Shown: positions 44,133-52,370 of the stretch, in pieces | Position numbering within the stretch: the first letter of the stretch is position 1 | Layout of the letters: each line of letters opens with the position of its first letter | Assembly: GCF_014202475.1 (NCBI RefSeq) | Contig: NZ_JACHGV010000004.1 | Coordinates: 588,033-652,032, forward strand | DNA: 64,000 bases | Source: Streptomyces paradoxus | GTDB taxonomy: Bacteria; Actinomycetota; Actinomycetes; Streptomycetales; Streptomycetaceae | Direction of reading: 5' to 3' | Position numbers and translations under genes: made by a program | The notes under the pieces: model-generated | The model's input: the letters and a program-made list of their open reading frames with translations, nothing else | Told to the model about the DNA's origin: nothing | The model's database searches: none

Positions 44133-44984
44133 GTGGGATCTCTGCGCAATCCGGTCGGGCCGCTTCCCTCCTCCATCTACTGGCGTCGGAGGGTCGTACT
44201 GGTGTCCGTGGTCGCCGTGTTGGCGCTGCTGACCACCTGGATCGTGATGATGGGCGGGGGCGGCGAGGACCGCGACAACGGCGCCGACGGCAAGAATCCC
44301 GCGCCTTCCATCACGCCCGGCCCGTCGAGTTCGGGCCCGGCCATCAGCCAAGCGCCCGGCGGACGCGACGAGTCGGGCGGCGGCGGTTCCGGCGGCTCCT
44401 CGTCGGGGTCCGGCGACGGCTCCGGCGACGGCTCGGGGGACGGGTCGGGAGACGGTTCCGGCTCCGGCGACGGTTCCGGCACGGGCGGTTCCGAGGGCTC
44501 GGGCGGTTCCGGCGGCTCGGGGAGCGGCGCCACCGCGGGCGGCGTCGGAGCGGGCGACACACTGCCGGCCGGCTCCACCCTGCCCAACTGCACCGCGAGC
44601 GCGGTCAAGTTCAGCCTGCGCAGCCGGCACAACACCTACGACCCCGAGCAGACGCCCACCTTCCTGCTGACCGCGCGGAACGTCTCCGGCAGCGACTGCA
44701 AGATCGATCTCGGGCCGAAGAACGCGGTGTTCACGATCGCCCCCGCGAGCAGCGACGACGACTACTGGGCCTCCGAGGACTGCCCCAAGGCCGCCGCACA
44801 CCAGCTGTACCGGGTCGCCGCCGGCAGCGGCATCACCTACACCGTGAAGTGGGACCGCAAGCCGAGCGCCCCCGAGTGCGCCACGCCTCCGGCGGGCTCG
44901 GCCGGGGCGGGTACGTACCTGGTGGAAGCCAAGGCCCCGGGCTTCGCGAAGGTGCAGACGTCGTTCGTGCTCTCGGCCGACTAG
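44133..44984 (+). CDS. Membrane-anchored protein with Gly/Ser/Asp-rich stalk
   Basis: 283 residues. A cytoplasmic N-terminus is followed by one membrane helix (about 20-40, VVLVSVVAVLALLTTWIVMM). Then comes a long flexible stalk of GDGS/GSGG repeats (about 85-135) and an external C-terminal domain (about 145-283) with paired Cys (PNCTASAVKFSLRS, SDCKIDLG, EDCPKAA, PECATP), probably a disulfide-stabilised beta-sandwich. No known family was recognised. The repeat DNA (GGCTCC/GGCGAC units, about 44378-44520) may be length-variable. It is convergent with disA across a terminator. Confidence 0.7.
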   Translation: MGSLRNPVGPLPSSIYWRRRVVLVSVVAVLALLTTWIVMMGGGGEDRDNGADGKNPAPSITPGPSSSGPAISQAPGGRDESGGGGSGGSSSGSGDGSGDGSGDGSGDGSGSGDGSGTGGSEGSGGSGGSGSGATAGGVGAGDTLPAGSTLPNCTASAVKFSLRSRHNTYDPEQTPTFLLTARNVSGSDCKIDLGPKNAVFTIAPASSDDDYWASEDCPKAAAHQLYRVAAGSGITYTVKWDRKPSAPECATPPAGSAGAGTYLVEAKAPGFAKVQTSFVLSAD

Positions 44985-45052
44985 CGCCACTGGCGGCAGA
45001 GACAGAGGCGGCAGAGGCAGAGGCGGCATCAGACACAGCGGCGGAAACGCCC

Positions 45053-45084
45053 GAGGGCGGTACCCCTTGCCGGGTGCCGCCCTC
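45053..45084. terminator. Bidirectional terminator between 44984 and disA
   Basis: GAGGGCGGTACCC, 6-nt loop, GGGTGCCGCCCTC: 13 bp with one T-G pair, with extra outer CGGCG/CGCCG pairing. Just upstream (45004-45038) lies a purine-rich run of GGCAGAG/GGCGGCA-type imperfect repeats. Confidence 0.75.
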
Positions 45085-45112
45085 CGCCGTTTCGAACAGG
45101 GTGTCCTGCGCG

Positions 45113-46237
45113 CTAGACGTACCGCTCCAGGATCGACGACTCCGCCAGCCTCGACAGCCCCTCGCGGACGCTGCGGGCCCGGGCCTCGCCCACGCCGTCC
45201 ACCGTCTGCAGGTCGTCGACGCTCGCGGCGAGCAGCTTCTGCAGCCCGCCGAAGTGCTCGACCAGGCGGTCGATGATCGCGCCGGGGAGCCGGGGCACCT
45301 TGGCGAGGAGACGGTACCCGCGCGGGGAGACCGCCGAGTCCAGCGTCTCGGGCGCGCCGGTGTAGCCCAACGCCCTGGCCACCGTGGACAGTTCGAGCAG
45401 CTCGGCATGGGTGAGGGCGTCGAGTTCGGCGAGGGCCTGGTCGACCGTGCGGGAGCGCTTGGCCGTGGGCTCGGGGACGTAGTCCCGTACGACCAGCTCG
45501 CGCTCGGGCTCCACGCCCGCGATCAGCTCGTCCAGCTGGAGGGCCAGCAGCCGGCCGTCCGTGCCCAGCTCCACCACGTACTCGGCGATCTCCGTGGCGA
45601 TGCGGCGGACCATTTCCAGGCGCTGGGCGACCGCCGAGACGTCCCGGACGGTCACCAGGTCCTCGATCTCCAGCGCCGACAGTGTGCCCGCGACCTCGTC
45701 GAGGCGGAGCTTGTAGCGCTCAAGAGTGGCGAGCGCCTGGTTGGCGCGGGACAGGATCGCCGCCGAGTCCTCCAGGACGCGGCGCTGGCCGTCGACGTAG
45801 AGGGCGATCAGCCGCATCGACTGGGAGACGGAGACCACCGGGAAGCCGACCTGCTTGCTGACGCGGTCAGCGGTGCGGTGCCGGGTGCCCGTCTCCTCGG
45901 TCGGGATCGTCGGGTCCGGGACCAGCTGCACGCCCGCGCGCAGGATCTTCGACAGGTCCGAGGACAGCACGATGCCGCCGTCCAGCTTGCACAGCTCGCG
46001 CAGCCGGGTCGCGGTGAACTCGACGTCCAGTACGAAACCGCCGCTGCACAGCGCCTCGACCGTCTTGTCGGAGCCGAGCACGATGAGACCGCCGGTGTTG
46101 CCGCGGAGCACGCGCTCCAGGCCGTCACGCAGGGCGGTGCCCGGTGCCACGGCGCTCAGGGAGGCGCGCATCAGGCCATCGGTACCGGCACTCCCACCGG
46201 ACTTTCCGGGAGCTGATGCCCGGTCGTTGGCTGCCAC
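45113..46237 (-). CDS. disA: DisA, diadenylate cyclase (c-di-AMP synthase)
   Basis: A 374-residue DNA-integrity scanning protein that makes c-di-AMP from two ATP. The N-terminal DAC domain has the catalytic Asp86 in KLDGGIVL (the DGA motif reads DGG here) and GTRHRTADRVS (RHR motif). A helical linker spans about 150-300, and a C-terminal helix-hairpin-helix DNA-binding domain (about 310-370) includes LAASVDDLQTVDGVGEARARSVREGL. The GTG start has GGAGGA 5 nt upstream. It lies 80 nt downstream of radA, the usual pairing; RadA can inhibit DisA in Bacillus. Confidence 0.96.
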   Translation of the reverse strand: MAANDRASAPGKSGGSAGTDGLMRASLSAVAPGTALRDGLERVLRGNTGGLIVLGSDKTVEALCSGGFVLDVEFTATRLRELCKLDGGIVLSSDLSKILRAGVQLVPDPTIPTEETGTRHRTADRVSKQVGFPVVSVSQSMRLIALYVDGQRRVLEDSAAILSRANQALATLERYKLRLDEVAGTLSALEIEDLVTVRDVSAVAQRLEMVRRIATEIAEYVVELGTDGRLLALQLDELIAGVEPERELVVRDYVPEPTAKRSRTVDQALAELDALTHAELLELSTVARALGYTGAPETLDSAVSPRGYRLLAKVPRLPGAIIDRLVEHFGGLQKLLAASVDDLQTVDGVGEARARSVREGLSRLAESSILERYV

Positions 46238-46317
46238 TGCACTCCTCCGGTCGCAGGTTCTGGGCGCCCCCGTGTCGCGCGCTCGGTTCGCACGGACGGG
46301 CGAGACCAGGGCAAAGT

Positions 46318-47727
46318 CTACCGGCGACCCTCCTCGTCCCGTGGGGCCTCTCTGCGACGGGAGCGGGGAAGGACCCGCAGGGCGTCCCCTATGTCCGCGA
46401 CTTCCAGGACCTTCATGCCCGCCGGAACCATGCCGGGATCGCCCGGGACCAGCGCGTGTGTGAAGCCCAGACGGTGGGCTTCGGCCAGTCTGCGCTGCAC
46501 TCCCGTGACCCGTCTCACCTCGCCCGCGAGGCCCACTTCGCCGATCGCGACGAGGTTCTTGGGGAGAGGTGTGTCACTCGCCGCGCTCGCCAGGGCGAGG
46601 GCGACGGCCAGGTCGGCGGCGGGCTCCGAGAGCTTCACACCGCCGACCGTCGCGGAGTAGATGTCCCTTTTGCCCAAGGCGCTGATCCGCCCGCGCTGTT
46701 CCAGCACCGCGAGCATCATCGAGACGCGGGAGGTCTCCAGGCCCGAGGTGGTGCGGCGCGGGGAGGGGATCTGGGAGTCGACCGTGAGCGCCTGGACCTC
46801 GGCGACCAGCGGGCGGCGGCCTTCGAGGGTGACGGTCAGGCAGGTGCCCGGGACCGGTTCGGCCCGGCGGGTCAGGAAGAGCCCGCTCGGGTCGGCGAGG
46901 CCCGTGATGCCCTCGTCGTGCAGCTCGAAGCAGCCGACCTCGTCGGTGGTGCCGTAGCGGTTCTTGACGCCGCGCACCAGACGCAGGCGGGCGTGCCGGT
47001 CGCCCTCGAAGCTCAGGACGACGTCCACCAGGTGCTCCAGCAGGCGTGGGCCCGCGATCGCGCCGTCCTTGGTGACGTGGCCCACCAGCAGCGTGGACAT
47101 GCCGCGTTCCTTGGAGGCCCGGATGAGCGCCCCCGCCACCTCCCGCACCTGGGCCATGCCGCCGGGTGCGCCGTCGATCTCCGGGGAAGCGACGGTCTGC
47201 ACCGAGTCCATGATCAGCAGCGACGGCTTCACCGCGTCCAAGTGGCCGAGCACCGCCGCCAGATCCGTCTCGGCCGCGAGGTACAGGTGGTCGTCGATGG
47301 CGCCGATGCGGTCGGCGCGCAGCCGGACCTGGCTCGCCGACTCCTCGCCCGTGACGTACAGGGTGCGGTGCTCGTCGCTCGCGGACTTGGCCGCCACGTC
47401 GAGCAGGAGTGTCGACTTGCCGACGCCCGGTTCGCCCGCGACCAGCACCACCGCGCCGGGGACCAGCCCGCCGCCGAGCACGCGGTCCAGCTCGGGGACG
47501 CCGGTGGGGCGGGCGGTGGCCTGGCGGCCGTCCACCTGGCCGATGGGCAGGGCGGAGGTGGTGACCCGGCCCGGTGCCGTCGTACGCACCGCGGGCGCGC
47601 CGTACTCCTCGACCGTCCCCCAGGCCTGGCACTCGGGGCAGCGGCCGAGCCACTTCGCCGTCTGCCAGCCGCATTCCGTGCAGCGGTAGGACGGGCGGTC
47701 CTTGGTGGTCTTCGTACGGGCAGCCAT
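46318..47727 (-). CDS. radA: RadA/Sms, DNA repair and recombination ATPase
   Basis: A 469-residue protein. The N-terminal zinc finger is CTEC...CPEC (Cys16, 19, 30, 33). The RecA-like ATPase has Walker A GEPGVGKST (98-106) and the RadA-specific KNRYG motif (255-259; usually KNRFG). The C-terminal Lon-protease-like domain (about 285-460) includes VALALASAASDTPLPKNLVAIGEVGLAGEVR. It promotes branch migration in homologous recombination. A TACGGT hexamer 7 nt before the ATG predicts a leaderless mRNA. Confidence 0.96.
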   Translation of the reverse strand: MAARTKTTKDRPSYRCTECGWQTAKWLGRCPECQAWGTVEEYGAPAVRTTAPGRVTTSALPIGQVDGRQATARPTGVPELDRVLGGGLVPGAVVLVAGEPGVGKSTLLLDVAAKSASDEHRTLYVTGEESASQVRLRADRIGAIDDHLYLAAETDLAAVLGHLDAVKPSLLIMDSVQTVASPEIDGAPGGMAQVREVAGALIRASKERGMSTLLVGHVTKDGAIAGPRLLEHLVDVVLSFEGDRHARLRLVRGVKNRYGTTDEVGCFELHDEGITGLADPSGLFLTRRAEPVPGTCLTVTLEGRRPLVAEVQALTVDSQIPSPRRTTSGLETSRVSMMLAVLEQRGRISALGKRDIYSATVGGVKLSEPAADLAVALALASAASDTPLPKNLVAIGEVGLAGEVRRVTGVQRRLAEAHRLGFTHALVPGDPGMVPAGMKVLEVADIGDALRVLPRSRRREAPRDEEGRR

Positions 47728-47734
47728 GGACGAA

Positions 47735-47740
47735 ACCGTA
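47735..47740 (-). promoter_or_regulatory. -10 hexamer for leaderless radA mRNA
   Basis: TACGGT on the minus strand, 7 nt before the ATG at 47727. Confidence 0.45.
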
Positions 47741-47912
47741 GCCGCAGGCACTGACATCGCGGGGACCGGCCGACGGCGGCCACCTGTGCGCCAGGGGCCC
47801 GCCACCCCGCACCAGCGGCGGAACCACCGGTTCATGTCCCCGATTGAGGGATCGTTTCACCCGTACGGATTAAATGTGCTCAACCCGCCTGAAGGTGCCA
47901 CTCCCGGCCCCC

Positions 47913-47918
47913 TACGGT
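47913..47918 (+). promoter_or_regulatory. -10 hexamer for the gene at 47925
   Basis: TACGGT, 6 nt upstream of the ATG, no ribosome site. The same hexamer serves radA on the other strand. Confidence 0.45.
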
Positions 47919-47924
47919 CGCCGA

Positions 47925-49643
47925 ATGACGAGCAGTACTCCGGAGATCTCGACCCGCTCGAGCCGCACGGCCGGCGCACACCGGGCGCACCGGGAAGCGC
48001 GTGACCGCGGGGCGGCTCGCACGCTGGCGCAGCGGCCGCCCGCGCCCTACGAGCCCTACCTGGACGGCCTGTTCACCTACTGCCTGTCCGTGCTGTGCGA
48101 CCACGAGGCCGCGACCGCCGCCCTGGGCGACGTGCTCGCCCTCGCCGAACGCCGCGGCCGGCACGTCCCCGAGGCGCCCGCGGACCGCAGGGCCTGGATG
48201 TACGCGCTGGCCCGCTGGGCGTGCCTGCGCAAGCTGGCCGAGGCCAAGCAGAAACGTCAGAGCAGCCATGCCGCGGGCCGCACCGACCGGCAGCGTGCCG
48301 ACCGTCCGACCGCCCCGGTCCCCTCCGAGGAGGTCCAGGAGCGGCGCCGTCGCGAACTGGCCCTGCTGGCCTGGCCGGAGGCCGCCGGCACCACCCCGGA
48401 GCAGCGGGAGGCGCTCGAACTGGCCGTGCGCCACCACCTCGCCGCCCGCGAGGTCGCCGCCGTCCTCGGCATGGACCCGGCCGCCGCGCGTGATCTGCTC
48501 GCCTCCGCCGCCTGCGAGGTGGAGCGCACGCGTGCGGCCCTCGCCGTGGTGGAGACCGGGGCGTGTCCGAGCGTCGCGCACCTCGCCGGCGACGACCGTC
48601 TCGTGCTCGGCACGGCCCTGCGGGCCGAACTCGTCCGGCACGTCGACGACTGCCCGCGCTGCCGCCGCACCGCCGAGCGCGCCATCCCCGGCCGCTGGCC
48701 CGGCACCGGCGTCACGCCCGCCGAACTGCCCGTCCTGCCGGCCCCCCGGGCGGCCCTGCACGTCGCCATGACCCACCTCCCGCGCGCGCGGGGTGCCGCA
48801 CCCCGCTTCGACCGGCGCGGCTTCCCGATGGACCCCAAGGACCATGCCGCCCGCAGGGACCGCCTGCGCGCGCGTGCCGTCACCATGACCGTCGTCGCCA
48901 CCGTCGTGGCCGCCCCCGTGCTGGCCCTGTGGGCCGCCTACCGGGGCACTCCGATCGGCGAGGGCCAGGACGGCCGCTCGGCCTCCGCGCGCGAGGCGGA
49001 CGACCCGTTCGGCCTGGACGGCGAGATGGCGGGCGGCGGCTACGAGAACACGGGAAACGCGAGCACCCGGCCCGGCCCCCGCTTCGGCAAGGACGGCAAG
49101 GCCGACGTGTCCGTCGAGGTCATCGGCGTCGCCGGGGCCGGCCGCGAGACCGCCCTGGAGGTCACGGCCGACAACAGCGGCGACACCACCCTCGTCACGC
49201 TGACCGCCACCGGCCCGGCCCCGGTCCGCTGGTCCGCGTCCACGGGAGCCCACTGGCTCTACCTCAGCCAGTCCTCGGGAACGCTCCGGCCCGGCGAGTC
49301 GTTGACGATCAAGGTGTACGTCGACCACCTGCGGGAGCCCGCCGGCCCCTGGCGCGCACAGGTGGCGGTCGCACCGGTGGGCGCCGTCGTCCACATCGAG
49401 GGTTATGGCGCCGCGCCCAGCCCCACCGGTCCCGGCCCCCGCCCCGGCGGACCGGTCGAGCCGGTTCCGGCCCAGCCCGACCCGACGCCCACGACCTCCG
49501 CCCCGGACCCGACGCCGACCACCCCGCCCCCGTCGACCGACCCGGACCCCACACCCACGCCGACGGACCCGGCCCCGACCGACCCCACGGGCTCGACGCC
49601 ACCGCCCTCGGACAGCGGCGACCCGAGCCCGGCCGCGTCGTAG
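47925..49643 (+). CDS. ECF-sigma-like / zinc-finger / TM / BACON fusion protein
   Basis: 572 residues in one chain. About 45-110 resembles sigma region 2 (YEPYLDGLFTYCLSVLCDHEAATAALGDVLALAE, RRAWMYALARWACLRKL). About 150-205 resembles region 4 (TTPEQREALELAVRHHLAAREVAAVLGMDPAAARDLLASA). About 230-255 is an anti-sigma-type zinc finger (LRAELVRHVDDCPRCRRTAERA). A membrane helix lies at about 317-338. About 390-490 is an external BACON-like beta domain (GAHWLYLSQSSGTLRPGESLTIKVYVD). A Pro/Thr/Asp-rich tail ends it. This is the layout of membrane-bound sigma/anti-sigma fusions with an external sensor. Whether it binds RNA polymerase is unknown. Confidence 0.8.
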   Translation: MTSSTPEISTRSSRTAGAHRAHREARDRGAARTLAQRPPAPYEPYLDGLFTYCLSVLCDHEAATAALGDVLALAERRGRHVPEAPADRRAWMYALARWACLRKLAEAKQKRQSSHAAGRTDRQRADRPTAPVPSEEVQERRRRELALLAWPEAAGTTPEQREALELAVRHHLAAREVAAVLGMDPAAARDLLASAACEVERTRAALAVVETGACPSVAHLAGDDRLVLGTALRAELVRHVDDCPRCRRTAERAIPGRWPGTGVTPAELPVLPAPRAALHVAMTHLPRARGAAPRFDRRGFPMDPKDHAARRDRLRARAVTMTVVATVVAAPVLALWAAYRGTPIGEGQDGRSASAREADDPFGLDGEMAGGGYENTGNASTRPGPRFGKDGKADVSVEVIGVAGAGRETALEVTADNSGDTTLVTLTATGPAPVRWSASTGAHWLYLSQSSGTLRPGESLTIKVYVDHLREPAGPWRAQVAVAPVGAVVHIEGYGAAPSPTGPGPRPGGPVEPVPAQPDPTPTTSAPDPTPTTPPPSTDPDPTPTPTDPAPTDPTGSTPPPSDSGDPSPAAS

Positions 49644-49649
49644 CGGGCC

Positions 49650-50459
49650 TCAGGCCACCGGAGGCGCGGGGTCCGCGGGATGCGGTGCCAGCAGCGGCAG
49701 CTGCGAGGCCAGCCGCTCCTCGCACAGCTCGACCAGCCGGTCGTAGCCGGCCTTGCCCATCAACTCGATCAGCTCGGGCCGGTAGGAGACGTACACGGGA
49801 TCGCCGGCGCCGTGCGCCGAGGTCGCCGATGTGCACCACCAGTGCAGGTCATGGCCGCCAGGACCCCAGCCGCGCCGGTCGTACTCACCGATCGACACCT
49901 GCAGCACGCGCGTGTCGTCGGGCCGGTCGATCCACTCGTACGTCCGCCGCACCGGCAGCTGCCAGCACACGTCCGGCTTGGTCTCCAGCGGCTCGCGGCC
50001 CTCCTTCAGGGCGAGGATGTGCAGCGAGCAGCCCATACCGCCCTTGAAGCCGGGCCGGTTCTGGAAGATGCACGAGCCCTGGAAGGGCCGGGTCTGCCGC
50101 TCGCCGTCCTCGTCCTCGGAGACCCAGCCGCCCCGCGTGCCCTCGGCATGGTGCTGCCAGATGTCCGGCGTGAGCCTGGCCACATGCTCGGCGACGCGCT
50201 TCTCGTCGTCCTCGTCGGAGAAGTGGGCACCCAACGTGCAGCACCCGTCATCCGCGCGGCCCGCCTGGATGCCCTGGCAGCCGCTGCCGAAGATGCAGTT
50301 CCAGCGAGAGGTCAGCCATGTCAGATCGCAGCGGAACACCTGCTCGTCGTCCGCCGGATCGGGAAACTCCACCCACGCGCGAGCGAAGTCGAGGCCCTTC
50401 TCGTCGGGTTCCACGACGCCCGGTGATTTGTCGCGCTTCGCCTTTTTCGTCTTTGGCAC
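49650..50459 (-). CDS. Cys-rich conserved protein of unknown function
   Basis: 269 residues with a basic N-terminus (PKTKKAKRDKSPG). At least eight Cys fall in conserved-looking contexts: FRCDLTWLTSRWNCIFGSGCQGI, DDGCCTLGAHF, GSCIFQN, GMGCSLHILAL, DVCWQLPV, HWWCTS. A metal site or iron-sulfur cluster is plausible; the spacing is loosely like that of YkgJ/DUF3109 metal-binding proteins. No membrane helix is seen. The GTG 50459 follows GGAGG very closely. It faces the BACON-fusion gene 6 nt away. Confidence 0.7.
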   Translation of the reverse strand: MPKTKKAKRDKSPGVVEPDEKGLDFARAWVEFPDPADDEQVFRCDLTWLTSRWNCIFGSGCQGIQAGRADDGCCTLGAHFSDEDDEKRVAEHVARLTPDIWQHHAEGTRGGWVSEDEDGERQTRPFQGSCIFQNRPGFKGGMGCSLHILALKEGREPLETKPDVCWQLPVRRTYEWIDRPDDTRVLQVSIGEYDRRGWGPGGHDLHWWCTSATSAHGAGDPVYVSYRPELIELMGKAGYDRLVELCEERLASQLPLLAPHPADPAPPVA

Positions 50460-50517
50460 TCCTCCAGGGTACGGGCCTCTTACCCCCACCGAGGACGGCG
50501 GACGGCCCGGTGGGCAG

Positions 50518-50523
50518 TAGCGT
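50518..50523 (+). promoter_or_regulatory. -10 hexamer for the Ppx/GppA gene
   Basis: TAGCGT, 7 nt before the ATG at 50531; leaderless arrangement. Confidence 0.45.
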
Positions 50524-50530
50524 TCCGTAC

Positions 50531-51463
50531 ATGAGACTCGGTGTCCTCGACGTGGGATCGAACACGGTGCATCTGCTGGTGGTGGACGCGCACCCCGGCG
50601 CATGCCCGCTGCCCGCGCACTCGCACAAGGCGGAACTGCGCCTTGCCCAGCTCCTCGACGACGACGGCGCGATCGGCCCCCACGGCGTCGACCGGCTGGT
50701 CTCGGTCATCAAGGAGGCGCTCCAGGCCGCCGAGGACAAGGGCGTCGAGGAGGTCCTCCCGTTCGCGACCTCCGCCGTACGGGAGGCCTGTAACGCCGAT
50801 GACGTCCTCGAACGCGTGCGCGCCGAGACCGGCGTCGAGCTCCAGGTCCTCACCGGCGCCGAGGAGGCCCGGCTGACCTTCCTCGCCGCCCGCCGCTGGT
50901 TCGGCTGGTCGGCCGGGAAGCTGCTGGTCCTGGACATCGGCGGCGGCTCCCTCGAGGTCGCCTACGGCATCGACGAGGAGCCCGACGCGGCCGCCTCGCT
51001 GCCGCTGGGCGCCGGCCGCCTCACCGCCGGCTGGCTGCCCGGCGACCCGCCCGACCCGGACGACGTCCGCGCCCTGCGCCGCCACGTGCGGACCGAGATC
51101 GCCCGCACGGTCGGGGAGTTCAGCCGCCTCGGCACCCCCGACCACGTCGTCGCCACGTCGAAGACCTTCAAGCAGCTGGCCCGCATCGCCGGTGCGGCCC
51201 GCTCCGCCGAGGGCCTCTACGTGCAGCGCGAGCTCAAGCGGGAGTCCCTGGAGGGCTGGGTCCCGCGCCTGGCCGCCATGACCGAGCAGGAGCGCGCGGA
51301 GCTGCCGGGCGTCTCCGAGGGCAGGGCCGGGCAGCTCCTGGCGGGCGCCCTGGTCGCCGAGGCCGCGATGGACCTCTTCGGCGTGGAGCGCGTGGAGATA
51401 TGCCCCTGGGCGTTGAGGGAAGGCGTGATCCTGCGTCGCCTGGATCACATGGAGTCCGCGTAG
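50531..51463 (+). CDS. Ppx/GppA-family phosphatase
   Basis: A 310-residue ASKHA-fold enzyme. It shows the phosphate-1 block LGVLDVGSNTVHLLVVD, FATSAVREA, the signature TGAEEARLTFLAARRWF, the phosphate-2 block LVLDIGGGSLEVAYG (with the catalytic-site glutamate), and a C-terminal GRAGQLLAGALVAEAAMDLFGV. Exopolyphosphatase or guanosine-pentaphosphate phosphatase activity is possible. The short actinobacterial form lacks the C-terminal HD-like domain of E. coli GppA. It probably acts in polyphosphate or (p)ppGpp metabolism. Confidence 0.9.
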   Translation: MRLGVLDVGSNTVHLLVVDAHPGACPLPAHSHKAELRLAQLLDDDGAIGPHGVDRLVSVIKEALQAAEDKGVEEVLPFATSAVREACNADDVLERVRAETGVELQVLTGAEEARLTFLAARRWFGWSAGKLLVLDIGGGSLEVAYGIDEEPDAAASLPLGAGRLTAGWLPGDPPDPDDVRALRRHVRTEIARTVGEFSRLGTPDHVVATSKTFKQLARIAGAARSAEGLYVQRELKRESLEGWVPRLAAMTEQERAELPGVSEGRAGQLLAGALVAEAAMDLFGVERVEICPWALREGVILRRLDHMESA

Positions 51464-51532
51464 GAGCCCGCTCGTCTATGGCAAACACCACAACGGCCAA
51501 GAGGCCCCCCACCCCACCCCGACCACACCCCG

Positions 51533-51538
51533 TAATCT
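51533..51538 (+). promoter_or_regulatory. -10 hexamer for the gene at 51546
   Basis: TAATCT, 7 nt before the ATG; leaderless arrangement. Confidence 0.45.
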
Positions 51539-51545
51539 GTCCTGC

Positions 51546-52370
51546 ATGGCAGAGCCAGCCGTGAAGATCCCGGACGCGAAGGTCGCCCTGTCGACGGCCT
51601 CGGTCTACCCGGAGTCGACGGCCACGGCCTTCGAGATCGCCGCGCGCCTCGGCTACGACGGAGTCGAGGTCATGGTCTGGACCGACCCGGTCAGCCAGGA
51701 CATCGAGGCCCTGCGCAGACTCAGCGACTACCACCGGATCCCCATCCTGGCCGTGCACGCGCCCTGCCTGCTCATCACGCAGCGCGTCTGGTCCACCGAC
51801 CCGTGGACCAAACTGCAGCGGGCCCGTGCGGCGGCCGAGAAGCTCGACGCGAGCACCGTCGTCGTCCACCCCCCGTTCCGCTGGCAGCGCCAGTACGCCC
51901 GGGACTTCGTCGCCGGCATCTGGCGCATGGCGAACGAGACGGACGTACGGTTCGCCGTCGAAAACATGTACCCCTGGCGCTACCGGGACCGCGAGATGCT
52001 CGCGTACGCCCCCGACTGGGACGTCACGAAGGACGACTACCGGCACTTCACGATCGATCTCAGCCACACCGCGACGGCCCGCTCCGACGCGCTGGACATG
52101 GTCGACCGCATGGGGGACCGTCTCGGCCACGTCCACCTCGCCGACGGCCGGGGCTCCGCCAAGGACGAGCACCTGGTGCCCGGCCGCGGCACACAGCCCT
52201 GCGCCGAGGTGCTGGAGCGGCTCGCCCTGACCGGCTTCGACGGGCACGTGGTCATCGAGGTCAACACCCGGCGCGCGATGTCGAGCGCGGAGCGCGAGGC
52301 CGATCTGGCGGAGGCCCTGGCCTTCACCCGCCTGCATCTGGCCTCGGCGGTGAAGGTGCCGCGGCGATGA
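51546..52370 (+). CDS. Sugar-phosphate isomerase/epimerase-like TIM barrel
   Basis: A 274-residue AP-endonuclease-2/xylose-isomerase-like barrel. Strands end with typical metal ligands: VALSTASVYP, GYDGVEVMVW, PILAVHAPCLL, VVVHPPFRW, RFAVENMYPW (Glu), HFTIDLSHTA (Asp, His), LGHVHLADG (His), DEHLVPGRGTQP and GHVVIEVNTR (Glu). The reaction is unknown; relatives isomerise inositols and sugars. It overlaps the TetR gene by ATGA, so the TetR protein may control or be co-expressed with it. Confidence 0.85.
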   Translation: MAEPAVKIPDAKVALSTASVYPESTATAFEIAARLGYDGVEVMVWTDPVSQDIEALRRLSDYHRIPILAVHAPCLLITQRVWSTDPWTKLQRARAAAEKLDASTVVVHPPFRWQRQYARDFVAGIWRMANETDVRFAVENMYPWRYRDREMLAYAPDWDVTKDDYRHFTIDLSHTATARSDALDMVDRMGDRLGHVHLADGRGSAKDEHLVPGRGTQPCAEVLERLALTGFDGHVVIEVNTRRAMSSAEREADLAEALAFTRLHLASAVKVPRR

